Below, piece by piece: positions 24,838-38,118 of a stretch of 64,000 nt of DNA. Source of the DNA: Doris montereyensis (lineage: Eukaryota; Mollusca; Gastropoda; Nudibranchia; Dorididae); assembly GCA_037039925.1 (NCBI GenBank), contig JAXRKP010001340.1:41001-105000 (forward strand), in the 5' to 3' direction. Made by a program: the position numbers and the translations under genes. Every line of letters begins with the position of its first letter. Within the stretch, counting starts at the first letter, position 1. The notes beneath the pieces were generated by a model. The model made no database searches. It had not been told where the DNA came from and saw only the letters and a list, made by a program, of their open reading frames with translations.

Positions 24838-25212
24838 CGAAACGTTAATGACAGCTTATAATTAGTAAATCAACACCAACAGATATACATTGCAAACGTC
24901 AATTACAGCTTGTAATTAGTAAGTCATCATCGATAGATATACAATGCAAACGTTAATTACAGCTTGTAATTAGTAAGTCATCACCAACATATATACAATG
25001 CAAACGTTAATTACAGCTTGTAATTAGTAAGTCATCATCGACAGATATACAATGCAAACGTTAATTACAGCTTGTAATTAGTAAGTCATCACCAACAGAT
25101 ATACAATGCAAACGTCAATTACAGCTTGTAATAAGTAAGTCATCACCAACAGGCATACAATGCAGACGTCAATTACAGCTTGTAATTAGAAGTCATCACC
25201 AACAGATATTCC
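24838..25212. repeat. 54-bp minisatellite with a palindrome
   Basis: About seven copies of a 54-bp unit containing AATTACAGCTTGTAATTAGT and AAGTCATCACCAACAGATAT. AATTACA-GCT-TGTAATT is a perfect inverted repeat in each regular unit. Confidence 0.9.
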
Positions 25213-25789
25213 ACCGTTCTAAATAAAATAAAGATCTCAGTCAGGTAGATTCGCATTAAAAAAATTATTCGTAATATTATTATTATAGAATTTATGGAAG
25301 TCATTTATGCCTGTGTGTGTGTGTGTGTGCGCGCGCGCGCGCGTGCGCACGCGTGTCTGGGTTTATTCTATCCGTCAGCTAGCATCTTCTATTTTTTGTG
25401 CAAAGTAACCCGAGATCTTTCCACTGGCCGTCTTTCCGTCATGGCATTTGGAGAGTGTTCATGGGAAGACATCGTTGCGCTCTTATTTCCTTCCTTTTGA
25501 CCATTTTGAAGAATTATCTTTGCATATTGTGACACTTTTCAGTTCCAACCTTTTAGAAGTCATGTCATCTTTTGATTTTTATGCTTTGTATCTTTTTGTG
25601 TTAAAAAAAATAATTCAAATAAATACATCGACGAATTTTTCTGTATATCATATTATACCCCTCCCCCCCCCAGCGGGCCATTTCATTTTAAATCCTTCTC
25701 AACACCCTAAGGGGAGTCTACAGTACAGTAATCTGTAAGGCGCTCCGTACTAACACTCTGACAATACCCTTCATTACCTATAGCCGAGT
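25213..25789. other. Unique stretch with a TG/CG run
   Basis: (TG)n then (CG)n at about 25312-25345; nothing else recognised. Confidence 0.45.
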
Positions 25790-25945
25790 ACTCATTTCCC
25801 AGCTATAACTGATGGTCATTCGCGCATGTTAGTTGTCCACCCTGAGGACACTGCGCCAGGCCCTGCAAATCTAGTACTGCTGGTGCTCGAACCAAGGACT
25901 TACCGGTCTTGAGTTAGACCGTCTACCAGGAAGCCACCAGTAACC
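25790..25945 (-). mobile_element. tRNA-like SINE copy
   Basis: On the minus strand the end reads GTTACTGGTGGCTTCCTGGT, AGACGGTCTAACTCAAGACC and box B-like TTGGTTCGAGCACC. It is not a tRNA gene: no matched acceptor stem is visible and sequence beyond box B is unrelated to tRNA. Confidence 0.55.
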
Positions 25946-26049
25946 TCTTTTGTTTCATAAAATAAATTGAAAGTAAAGAAAAGTACCACGCTCATAATAT
26001 CTCATCTTAAGATATTCTGGGCTGGAATCTTGCAATAGTCAAGGCATGG

Positions 26050-26205
26050 AATCTGCGCATTGACCGATCATATGCATATATATATAAATTTCCACAATAT
26101 ATATATATATATATATATAATATATATATTCCTCTATTTAAATGTGAGAACTTTATGATATATATATATTAGACGGATTGTATATATATATATATATATA
26201 CTTAT
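26050..26205. repeat. (TA)n patches
   Basis: Several interrupted TA runs (26077-26125, 26158-26200). Confidence 0.85.
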
Positions 26206-26385
26206 TGTAACACGCCTAGCAGGCGGCTACAATTTGTCTCCCTGGAATTTTTAACATTCGTGTGTGTTTTACAGTGTATTCGACGTGATTTACACCTACT
26301 TTTATATGAAGTTTTGCCGGTTCTAAGGATATAAGTTCCAAGCATTTTTATTCAAGGATTCATTCGACGTTTCATACTTGACTCC

Positions 26386-27415
26386 ATGGCTTTTACAAAC
26401 TCCATTAACGTTCACCACCTCCATTTTCTTTTATTGAGCATAAGAGTACTACTCACTATACTCTTCAGGGCTCCATATTTTCACCACCAGCAGTGCGCTA
26501 ACAAATCACACAGAGCAAAACACACTGACCAACGCGGCGGTCGTCGCAAGCAACGCACAATCGAGACAATCGTCGGCCACCGTCCCCCAGCAAGACACGT
26601 CAAAACAAATTCACCGTCTAGCCTGACGCGCATAATTACTGACAACAATAACAACATTCACTGTAACAACGACACACAACTGAACTACTCTCCTCACTCA
26701 ACGCGACCTGTCAATCATTCCAAGCAAGACAAAAATTCAGTATCACAGAACAACGGGCTTCTCAAGGTCGTCTATTTCAATTCTCGGTCTTGCAGAAATA
26801 AGACCCTTCAGATTTATACTTTTATAAATGAAACGAAGGCCGACATAATTTTTATAACAGAAACGTGGCTGAGAGAGCAAGGAGATGAGCCTCTCATCAC
26901 ATAAATGATGCCAAAGGCTATAACTTCCACGGCGAAGCGAGGAAAACAAGGACGGGAGGGGGCGTAGCCATCGTGTACAGGGACTCGTTCCAAATAACCA
27001 AATGTACAGAAAATTCTCAATACGACACTTTTGAACATTGTAAAATAATAATCAACACACCCCATTGTGCCTTATTCTGCGTGTGTGTCTACCATCCCCG
27101 CCAAGCAAAAAGAACCGCCACACCATCAGCAAATTTGAACAGGACTTTTCTGACTTTCTTGATTCCATTAACAACAAAAACAACGTCTACATGTTAGGGA
27201 CTTTAACTATCACCTTGAAAAGTCAACTAATTCATCTGTAAAGAGCTTAATCACACTGATTGACGAACACAGTTTCCAGCAACTCGTCACTGACGCAACA
27301 CATGAGAAACAACACATTCTAGACTTAGTTTTAACAAGAAGCGATTTAGTCAAATCTATAGTAAAAGTATCAGAATGTTGCATATCAGACCACTACGCCA
27401 TTTCATTCAAAATCA
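26386..27415 (+). pseudogene. LINE N-terminal and endonuclease region
   Basis: The first 120 residues or so are a basic, low-complexity lead. From about 26764 it reads LLKVVYFNSRSCRNKTLQ and IIFITETWL, the first conserved blocks of exonuclease-endonuclease-phosphatase domains. After a frame change near 26905 come TGGGVAIVYRDSF and CVYHP. A missing base near 27195 breaks the block that should read as a GDFN-type motif. The final SDHYAISFKIN block is at about 27388-27420. Two or more frameshifts make it non-functional. Confidence 0.8.
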
Positions 27416-28063
27416 ACGTAGACAAACCCAAGACAACGAGAGAAAAGATCCTCTGCAGAAACATTAAAGGCATTGACATCGACACCTTCAAAGAAGACCT
27501 TTTAAATTCATTTTCAGACAGGACACCGGAATCAGCAAATGACTTTGTAGCTCCCTCCGAACAATTCTCGACAAACACGCTCCACTTCTTGAGAGAAACT
27601 CGCCCCAATAAGGACTGCAGCGCCCTGGATCAACGAGAGAGTTCTGAACGGAAAGAAAAAGAAACGAAAAGCCGAGAGACTGGAAAAAAAACTGGATCGA
27701 CTGCTCATAAAAATATTTACAGACAAGAAATTAGTTCTCTTGCTAATGTTATTAAAGAAGAAAATCAATTTATTTAAACAAACAGATACAAGACAGTGAA
27801 TCAAGTTCAGACCTCTATTCAATCTGTAATGACCTTTTGGGTAAAAAAAATGTACAGTACTTACCAACTAACATCCCGGTGAGTGAACTACCTGAAGCTT
27901 TCAATCATTTTTTCATCGATAAGATTAAAAAGATACGAGAAAAACTTAGATGTCACAAACTCTGATCCCAGGTATCACGTATTTGACGGTAATTCCTTTT
28001 GTTCTTTTAAACCTGTGACAGAAGATTTTGTTAAATCTACAATCATGAAATCTACTAAAAAAA

Positions 28064-29575
28064 TTGTGTGAACTTGATCCACTGCCAGTAAATCTGTTTC
28101 TTAGCTGCCTTGATATCACCTTGCCCCATATTACCAATATTATCAACCAGTCACTAAAAAATGGAATTGTTGTCCCTAGTTTTAAGGAGGCCATTGTTAG
28201 ACCTTTATTAAAAAAGAACAACCTTGATCAAAACGATCTGAAAAATTACAGACCAGTGTCCAACCTACCATTTCTTTCCAAAATATTAGAAAAAGCTGTT
28301 TTGAGCCAAATCGACCAACACTTAGATGAAAACTCTTTGAAAGGAACCTATCAGTCTGCTTATAGAAGAAAGCACAGCACAGAGACAGCACTTCTGAAAG
28401 TACAATCTGATTTACGGAATTTAACCGATAAAGGAGAACTATCCATTTTAGCCTTGTTAGACCTATCTGCTGCATTTAACACTATAGATCATGGCATTCT
28501 TCTTAAACGTTTAGAGTTATCTTTTGGCATCAAAGGCACTGCTCTGGAATGGTTCAGTTCGTACATCAGCAATAGAAAGCAAGCTGTATCAGTCCATGGA
28601 AAGCTATCAAATTATTCTGTTCTTCATTTTGGTGTGCCCCAAGGCTCGGTTCTGGGGCCAATCCTTTTTTCTTTGTACGCACAACCAATACACAACATCA
28701 TCAATCAACATCATTTTAATTACCACATTTACGCTGACGACACTCAGCTCTATAAGTCTGCTGAAATATCCGGACTGCCATTTGTCATAACTTCCCTTAA
28801 TGATTGCGCCACCCAGATTTCTTCGTGGATGACATCCAATAAATTGAAATTAAATGAGACCAAAACAGAAGTTATAGCAATAGGAAGCAAAGCCAAAGTA
28901 GAAGCCGCTAAATTAAGATATGTTAAAATCTGTGGCGAAGAAATTCCTGTTGTCAAGAAAGTAAGAAATTTAGGAGTTATCATGGATTGTACGATGTCCA
29001 TGGAAGACCATATCTCACATTTGAGAAAAGTTTGCTATCTGGAATTAAAAGAATATGTCATATCAGGAAATACATCACTCCTGAGGCAACAAACAAATTA
29101 ATTTGCTCATTTGTTCTTTCAAGAATTGATTACTGCAATTCTCTGCAGGCTGGACTTCCACTGACACAAATCAAGAAACTGCAGAAAATACAAAACAATG
29201 CCGCCAGATTAGTTATGGAAGTTTCAAAAAGAGAACACATTACGCCAATACTTAAACACCTACACTGGCTCCCAATAAAATCTCGCATTGACTACAAGAT
29301 ATCTACAATCACATACCAATGCCTGCACGAGGCTGACTTTCCAGTCTACTTAAAAGAGTTAGTTCCTAAATACACACCAAACAGATCACTGCGCTCAGCG
29401 AGCAAGAAAATGAGGCAAACACCCAAAACCAAACTTAAGACTTTCGGAGATAGGGGCCCTACAAACACAAGCAGCCAAAATTTGGAACATTTTACCATGG
29501 GACGTCCAGTCTGCAGAGTCTTTGAATATACTGAAATCTCGCTTGAAGACCCACTACTTCTCCAACACATTTAGA
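28064..29575 (+). pseudogene. LINE reverse transcriptase and C-terminus
   Basis: 28064-29101 keeps one frame: [69 protein letters not shown] and YADDTQLY, the RT catalytic motif with two aspartates. The protein then shifts frame near 29010: RKVCYL is interrupted and the C-terminal part ([50 protein letters not shown]) continues in 28987-29574. The RT core looks fairly young compared with the endonuclease part. Confidence 0.88.
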
Positions 29576-29792
29576 TGAATTTTATTGAATTGCTTGCCTT
29601 TATTGAATTGATTGTGATACTATTTTTTTATTGATGCATCTGTTTTATGTAAAATGTTTTAGCAATAACATGCCATGTCTGTGTAATCATTTTGCTTTTT
29701 AATGCGCCTTGAGCTCTTCTGAGGGAAGGCGCAATATAAATATTCTTCTTATCTTATCTTATCTTATACCAATGTCTATATCTATGTCTATT

Positions 29793-29809
29793 TACACACA
29801 CACACACAT

Positions 29810-29902
<93 letters not shown>
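29793..29902. repeat. (CA)n(TA)n(TG)n compound microsatellite
   Basis: CA repeat, then TA repeat, then TG repeat: the flanks are complementary, so the whole block is a long imperfect palindrome. Confidence 0.93.
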
Positions 29903-29903
<1 letters not shown>

Positions 29904-30240
29904 ATAATTCTGAGTTGGTCATTCTTTGCTCGTCAAAGGTTCTGTTGCCAGGCCACAAAGAGTAACTATATTTTGCATGTAGGTTCTAAAGGGTCCCAAG
30001 ATCGTTTTCATTTGAGAATTTTTCTACCGGAAATGACGTTTAATCATTTAAAAATGTTATTGTTACCCCATATTTGAGCAGGATTATTACTCACCTTTAC
30101 CGCCATTTTGAACAGGTTTAATAATTAAAAAGTTGGAATAGGACGCTTACATGTGTAAGCTCAGTATCGAATACTGACCAGAGCTAAAGACCGTACTGGA
30201 CATCACCCGGGATATAACACGCTTGTTCCACTGTATTAGT
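29903..30240 (+). mobile_element. Element E copy
   Basis: A ~335-bp interspersed repeat called element E here: TCTGAGTTGGTCATTCTTTG, AAAGGTTCTGTTGCCAGGCC, ACCGCCATTTTGAACAGGTT, AATTAAAAAGTTGGAATAGG, CTCAGTATCGAATACTGACC. No ORF or tRNA head; class unknown. Orientation is arbitrary, set by this copy. Confidence 0.75.
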
Positions 30241-30288
30241 TTGTCATTCCCGTCCTCGCCCACTTTAGATTCGTCAAGTCGCAGTAGA

Positions 30289-30530
30289 AAATGAAAGTTC
30301 CTCAAGACCATTATGGCTTCTAGGACCGGAGCTTATCCCGATTTCTATGACGTGACTCGGAACAAGTGATAGTAATCACCCCCCCCCCTGGGCAGAACGC
30401 TTGTCTGACGCAGATTTTTACCCCAAAGGTAGTGCTTGTCCCCATTTGCACCTGGGTCGAGGGGGAAAGTGCGTGTTAAGCATCTTTCCCAAGGAACAAA
30501 ACTTTGGACCAATGGCGGTCCACTGTGTCG
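30289..30530 (-). mobile_element. SINE-C copy, head truncated
   Basis: AAGTTCCTCAAGACCATTAT, TTTCTATGACGTGACTCGGA, CATTTGCACCTGGGTCGAGG, CATCTTTCCCAAGGAACA; ends before the tRNA-like head. Confidence 0.8.
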
Positions 30531-30591
30531 ACGCTGTGTGCTCTCCAAACACCATGAGGATAACAAAATAAATAAAATATATAACTCATAT

Positions 30592-30640
30592 TAAGATCGC
30601 CGCACATGGTGGACAGAGGGTGAATTCCAATCACACACAA
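30592..30640 (+). mobile_element. SINE-B tail fragment
   Basis: AGATCGCCGCACATGGTGGA, CAGAGGGTGAATTCCAATCA; only the 3' end. Confidence 0.55.
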
Positions 30641-31079
30641 AAAGCCCCCCCCCATAGAAAGCTTAGCAGCTTATCTCTGCAGACATGAGCAAATTCCTCA
30701 TTGCTTGCGAAGCGACGTAATTTAGCTTGGTGTATGTACGGTGATCTTACAAATTATTGGGAGGAGAAAGAGGAGCGTTGGGGGTGGGGAGAGTGTTGCT
30801 CAAAAACTCAACTTTGAGATCTTTATGTCAAGGGAATAAAAGGTGCAGCAGAATAAGATATTAAGATAAATTGTGATGGGACCATACGAGATAAGCATGG
30901 TGGGATAAGATCAGATAAAAGACGATAAGAAGATAAAAAAAATTGATATATTAGATGTTTTCTGCTGTCGAAGGAATTGCTTCCTATAGCATAGTAGATA
31001 TTATGAGACACGATGGAGGGAAAGGATTTCGTGACAATTCAGAACTCCTCTGGGTGTCAGTCTCGATCTGTGTACCTGT
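30641..31079. other. Unique intronic stretch
   Basis: GATAAGA-type patches near 30890-30935; no exon recognised. Confidence 0.4.
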
Positions 31080-31093
31080 ATGTATGTACATAT

Positions 31094-31125
<32 letters not shown>

Positions 31126-31195
31126 TGTATGTATGTATGTATGTATGTATGTATGTATGTATGTATATATGTATGTACGTATGTATGTATGTATG

Positions 31196-31229
<34 letters not shown>

Positions 31230-31300
31230 TGTATGTATGTATGTATGTATGTATATGTACGTGTATATGTATGTATATATATGTATGTATGTACATACGT
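31080..31300. repeat. (TGTA)n microsatellite
   Basis: A nearly pure TGTA tetranucleotide run; ORFs of Met-Tyr-Val-Cys or Thr-Tyr-Ile-His are by-products. Confidence 0.96.
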
Positions 31301-32071
31301 GTATATGTCTGTATGTGTGTATATCGTTATGCATGTAGGTATAACGTATGTGTGTAAGGCGTCTATAACTATGATTCAAGACCAGGCGTCTGTTTTCTAA
31401 ATTACAGTACCGTAGCAACTCCATGACAACAATGATGAAAGAGTGTTTATGATTATACACACTAGTTGCGATCTTTTCTTCTTCGTTAACAGCGCCACCA
31501 GACGGCTGGTTGTTTTTGACTCCCAGTTTTGCCATTCGTCATCTATCTAGGTACGTGCCATCTACACTACTTTGGTGTCCGCAACCATGGCTGACCAATC
31601 AGCAGCTGTCGTTTTCTACCTAGTCAATATGGCATAAGCAGAAACTCCGGAAACCGTGGGGCTTGTTTTTCAACCTACTACGGTGTGTGTGTGTGGGTGG
31701 GGGTTGGGGGTTGGGGGGGGGCGTCAGACGTAGGTGTTGAAAGTAATTGCCTTCAGTGTATACCGTAACCTTTGTAAACGTCTCTTGGATTGATTGTCGT
31801 GAATAAGACATAATTTGATTATAAAGATAAGATAAGATAGTACTAAATCGATATATACTTATTGTGAATCACAGCCTGGGGCTTAAAATATACTCAATTT
31901 TTTTAAAAGAAGGTAAATAATACATTCAATTAGATATAAGATTAAGCATTTATACCATCCTCTTACAGTCAATCAATGTGAATTCAATGATTAATAAAAC
32001 GGTTGAGACATAAAGTGAACACATGGTTCACAGTCAAGCCAAAACGCAATGGTTTGTACATTAGCCTTGGT
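31301..32071. other. Unique intronic stretch
   Basis: A G-rich run at 31695-31720; no exon recognised. Confidence 0.4.
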
Positions 32072-32385
32072 TTAATTCATTGCAATGTGGTCCATGGTTA
32101 AAAAATTCATTTGAATGTGGTCCATGGTTAAAAGAATTCATTTGAATGTGGTCATGGTTGAATTCATTTCAATGTGGTCCATGGTTAAAAGAATTCATTT
32201 GAATGTGGTCCATGGTTAAAAAATTCATTTGAATGTGGTCCATGGTTAAAAAGAATTCATTTCAATGTGGTCCATGGTTAAAGAATTCATTTCAATGGTC
32301 CATGGGAATTCATTTCAATGTGGTCCATAGTTAAAAAGAATTCATTGCAATGTGGTCCATGGTTAAAGAATTCATTTCAATCACT
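32072..32385. repeat. ~30-bp minisatellite
   Basis: About ten variable copies of AATTCATTTGAATGTGGTCC plus ATGGTTAAAA; unit length varies through A-run slips. Confidence 0.88.
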
Positions 32386-32919
32386 GTGAGATTTTATGGC
32401 TGTTGGTGACACGATTAGAATATCTCTGTACGTACCATATTTTAAAGATGGATAGGCCGCGCACGTCTTTGGCTTATCTTGATTTGTTTGAAAAGGGGGT
32501 GGGGGCTGTCTTTCAGTAGTATGCTGTTACTGGTACATAATGTCTCAAAGCAATCAAAATTCTTACTTTTTATAACATTTTATCAGCACTTTTCAAGGAT
32601 CTATCAATTTTGTTTTCTTCTCGTTTTTCCTGCTGTCCCGCCCCATGCTGTTAAACTTAATATTAGAACACTTTTGATACGAGTCTGATATAGAATAAAA
32701 TCAATAACGTATTATCGATATGAAAGCAGCTTAGTCTCCTCATTCTTTATTGGATGTGTTTTCAAACCTGTATGCGATTGTGCACGCCATTCTAATTTAT
32801 CATAATAAAAAATACTCCCATATTGTATATCTGTGTATCCCTCTACTTTCTCAACAACTTCATCTCGTATTTCATTAGCATCATACTCTTTCTTTCTTTC
32901 TTTCTTTATCAACTCCCAT
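32386..32919. other. Unique intronic stretch
   Basis: Nothing recognised apart from (TTTC)n at 32888-32908. Confidence 0.4.
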
Positions 32920-33185
32920 ATTACCTTCCGGTGTATGGGTTTAGATGCCCAAAATGATCTTTCTCCAGGCTGCCCTGTCCTGACATTTTCTGTTTCCTTC
33001 CGTGAAAGTTAAATTTATTTGCTTTAGGTCTCTTTTATATCTTCTTCCCACTTTTTCCAACATTGATTTTTAAAATCTAAAATTAATAATACATTCTTTG
33101 GTCTTTTTCACATCAAGTTTCAAATTATTAGAAATCTACCTTCACACCATTTGACAAATCTTTCACTTTCCTCTTTGTATCCCGT
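32920..33185 (-). pseudogene. LINE RT to C-terminus fragment
   Basis: Minus-strand translation gives ERKRFVKWCEGRFL, then NLKLDVKKTKECIINFRF, similar to the 'W-C-...-L-V-K-T-K-E-I-D-F-R' block after the RT catalytic motif of many LINEs, then TFTEGNRKCQDRAAWRKIIL, GI, stop. It has frame changes between blocks. Same C-terminus as the fragment at 15985. Confidence 0.65.
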
Positions 33186-33535
33186 GTGATACAATGTACG
33201 ATAAATAGTAGATCTGGTCAGTATTCGATACTGATATTACGCAGGTAGGCGTGGACGATACTATTCCAACTGTATAAATATAAAACATGTTCAAAATGGC
33301 CGCTTAGGTGAATACAACTTCTACTCAAAGACGAGGAAACTATGAAATGTTCAATAATTAAAAGTCGCTTCTGGGAAGAAAGCTTCCTGAAGTGAAACCG
33401 ATCTTGTGACCACTAAGAACCTACATGTAAACTATGATTATATTTAGTGGCCTGGCAACAGAGCCTTTGGCGAACAAAGAACGACCAACTCCGAATTATG
33501 TATATACAAGCACGTTACCCCCCCCTCTTCCCAGG
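33186..33535 (-). mobile_element. Element E copy, inverted
   Basis: GGTCAGTATTCGATACTGAT, TGTTCAAAATGGCCGCTTAG, TAGTGGCCTGGCAACAGAGC, ACGACCAACTCCGAATTATG: the reverse order of the 29903 copy. Confidence 0.78.
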
Positions 33536-34975
33536 GTGATACTAAGTATCGTTATTAGATCGGGTCAGTATTCGATACTGAGGTTACACAGGTAGGCGTC
33601 ACCGGTACTATTCCAATTTTTAAATTATAAAACCTGTTCAAAATGAAGGCTTGAATTCCACTCAACGATGGGGAAACAATGACATTTTCCATAGCTAAAT
33701 GTCACTATTCCACTCAACGACAGCGTAACAATGACATTTTCAATAGCTAAACGTCACTATTCCACTCAACGACAGGAAACAATGACATTTTCAATAGCTA
33801 AACGTCACTATTCCACTCAACGACAGGAAACAATGACATTTTCAATAGCTAAACGTCACTATTCCACTTCACGACAGGAAACAATGACATTTTCAATAGC
33901 TAAACGTCACTATTCCACTCAACGACAGGAAACAATGACATTTTCAATAGCTAAACGTCAATATTCCACTCAACGAAGGGGAAACAATGACATTTTCAAT
34001 AGCTAAACGTCACTATTCCACTCAAAGACGGGGAAACCATGACATTTTCAATAGCTAAACGTCACTATTCCACTCAACGAAGGGGAAACCATGACATTTT
34101 CAATAGCTAAATCGTCACTATTCCACTTCACGACAGGAAACAATGACATGTTCAATAGCTACACGTTACTATTCCACTCAACGAAGGGGAAACCATGACA
34201 TTTTCAATAGCTAAACGTCACTATTCCACTCAACGACAGGAAACAATGACATTTTGAATAGCTAAACGTCACTATTCCACTCAACGACAGGAAACAATGA
34301 CATTTTCAATAGCTACGTTACTATTCCACTCAACGATAGGAAACAATGACATTTTCTATAGCTAAACGTCACTATTCCACTCAACGACAGGAAACAATGA
34401 CATTTTCAATAGCTAAACGTCACTATTCCACTCAACGACAGGAAACAATGGCATTTTCAATAGCTAAAGTCACTATTCCACTCAAAGATTTGGAAACAAT
34501 GACATTTTGAATAGCTAAACGTTACTATTCCACTCAGGACGGGAAACAATGACATTTTCAATAGCTAAACGTCACTATTCCATTCAAAGACGGGGAAACA
34601 ATGACATTTTCAATAGCTTAAGTCACTATTCCACTCAAAGACGGGGAAACAATGACATTTTCAATAGCTTAAGTCACTATTCCACTCAAAGACGGGGAAA
34701 CAATGACATTTTCAATAGCTAAACGTCACTATTCCACTCAACGGCCGGGAAACAATGACATTTTCAATAGCTAAAGGTCACTGTTCCACTCAAAGACGGG
34801 GAAACAATGACATTTTCAATAACTAAACGTCACTTCTGGTAGAAAGATTCCTTCTATAAAAACGATGTTGGGATCATTTAGAACCTACTTACACAATATA
34901 GTCACTCTTAGTGGCCTGGCAACAAAGCAGACATGAACCACCAACTCAGAATTATTATATACTATAGATCTGCTG
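33536..34975 (-). mobile_element. Element E copy expanded by an internal satellite
   Basis: Starts like the neighbouring copy (GGGTCAGTATTCGATACTGA, CAAAATGAAGGCTTGAATTC) and ends like it (CACTTCTGGTAGAAAGATTC, AGTGGCCTGGCAACAAAGCA, CACCAACTCAGAATTATTAT). Between these, the part corresponding to 'ACTCAAAGACGAGGAAACTA' is amplified. Confidence 0.82.
33650..34845. repeat. 51-bp satellite inside element E
   Basis: About 23 copies of a 51-bp unit: CACTATTCCACTCAACGACA, GGAAACAATGACATTTTCAA, TAGCTAAACGT. Being 17 codons long, regular parts leave a repetitive ORF (33731-34006) that I do not regard as a gene. Confidence 0.93.
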
Positions 34976-35084
34976 ATCTCATAGGGGGACTGAATAGACT
35001 GATATATCATCGGCATAATGTGATGAGATAGAAGTGCGTTCATTATTTGTAGATTGAAGAACACAGAGACATAAATCTGGCGAC

Positions 35085-35545
35085 ACCACATATACCACAC
35101 CATACACTCACACACACAAACCACACACATACACACGTCACAAACACCACACTCATACACACATCACACACATACACACACACATCACACCATACACACA
35201 CCACACGCACCCCATACATAAACCATACACACCCCACACAAACAACACACACACACAAACCACATACACACACTCAAACCACATACACACAAAAAACACA
35301 CAACACACAAAAACCACATACACACGCAACACACTCATACACACACAACAACACACACAAACCACATACACACAGCATACACACAACACACATACACACA
35401 AACCACATACACTTACACACACAAACCACATACACACAATACACATACAACACACACACAAACCATATTCACACACAACACACACACACAAATTATATTC
35501 ACACACAACACACACATTACACACACACACACACGCACGCAACAC
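35085..35545. repeat. (CA)n-rich degenerate microsatellite
   Basis: ACACACAAACCACATACAC-type sequence over 460 bp; minus-strand Cys/Val ORFs are by-products. Confidence 0.92.
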
Positions 35546-35562
35546 ACTCATTCGCCCTGCTC

Positions 35563-35728
35563 GGGAGCTGTTGCCGGGTGTTAAGAGTACGTCATCCTAC
35601 TTTCTCTTGACACTTTAATAATATGGCTTTCCGTTTCCTGTTGCCTCTTAATTTTACCCATGAATCCACCGGTTTTGATGGTCGGCATTTTGGAGTGAAT
35701 TTCAATAAAAAAAACAAACAAGCAATTT
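35563..35728 (+). mobile_element. SINE-B copy, diverged
   Basis: GCTGTTGCCGGGTGTTAAGA, TTCCTGTTGCCTCTTAATTT, GATGGTCGGCATTTTGGAGT, ATTTCAATAAAAAAAACAAA follow the family order. Confidence 0.6.
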
Positions 35729-37032
<1,304 letters not shown>

Positions 37033-37227
37033 GCAATTTCATTAAAAACGTGAACAAACAAGACGCTCCCATTGAAGCAAATGGTTGGGACTTTTAAAAA
37101 AAATGCTGTCTATGGGCAACCCTCTCCAGCGGAGACCATATTGCCATTCCCGATGTGTTCATATTTTCATCTTGCACAGGATTTGGCCAAGTGTGCTTGC
37201 CATTCTAGCTCCCCCTTTACCTTGAGG

Positions 37228-37523
37228 AACGTGGGGACTCGCTAGTCCACAGGGCAAGGTCTCGGCCTCTCAACCAAAAGGTCGTGAGCTCAAGCCCCAC
37301 CAATAGTTGAACAGTTTTCTCGATCCAGGTAGGAGGGTTGACACCTAGTCCCATGGGAGACGGACGATAAAAATGAAGTCCAATGTGTAAATCACAACAC
37401 TTTGCACGTTCGTTAAAGATCCATTGGCTGTGTAGAAGGCAGCCCGGGCAAAACTTAAAATGCCGAAGAAAACCCCCCCCCCGAGATCACCTTAGTCGTG
37501 GGTGTGGGTAAATCAAATCAAAC
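37228..37523 (+). mobile_element. SINE-A copy
   Basis: GGGGACTCGCTAGTCCACAG head, AAGGTCGTGAGCTCAAGCCC, ATCCAGGTAGGAGGGTTGAC, GTGGGTAAATCAAATCAAAC tail; a small deletion after the head. Confidence 0.85.
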
Positions 37524-37843
37524 TCCCTTTACCTCCAGGGACCGACACACATAGGAAGAACACCGACGTCGTTGCCAGCGACACTCAACCACGCCTTACA
37601 CAACTACACAAAGATGCACTAACACCCAGCCTCAGGAACACCGAACCCCAATTTTAAGAAGACACAAACGTAGTAGCACAACTGAAAACAGAAAGAGACG
37701 TAGACCTAATTGCTTTGAAGGCTCTAACCCAGGATCGATACGCATTGACAGACGTTACAACACAAATCATCAGCCTTGAGATTCTTTGGGACCAGCGTTA
37801 TGTCAGAATACACAGTGTCTTTATTGGCAAGCCATCTCCTCCT
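37524..37843. other. Unique intronic stretch
   Basis: Nothing recognised. Confidence 0.4.
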
Positions 37844-38098
<255 letters not shown>

Positions 38099-38118
38099 CC
38101 CTAGATAAAAACAAACAG

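Larger units (their letters stand above)
26206..29765 (+). mobile_element. LINE retrotransposon, CR1/L2-like, damaged
   Basis: About 3.5 kb holding an APE-type endonuclease region, a reverse transcriptase region, a C-terminal region and a 3' end with a 7-bp-stem hairpin (29704-29732) followed by ATATAAAT and a (CTTAT)n tail. Frameshifts split the protein into at least four reading frames. The 5' border is not sharp; the ORF start is 26386. The domain order is that of non-LTR elements of the CR1/L2/Jockey group; the exact clade is an inference. Confidence 0.85.

Noticed and set aside
26743..29570. Minus-strand ORFs over the LINE
   Set aside because: Antisense shadows of the endonuclease and reverse transcriptase frames.
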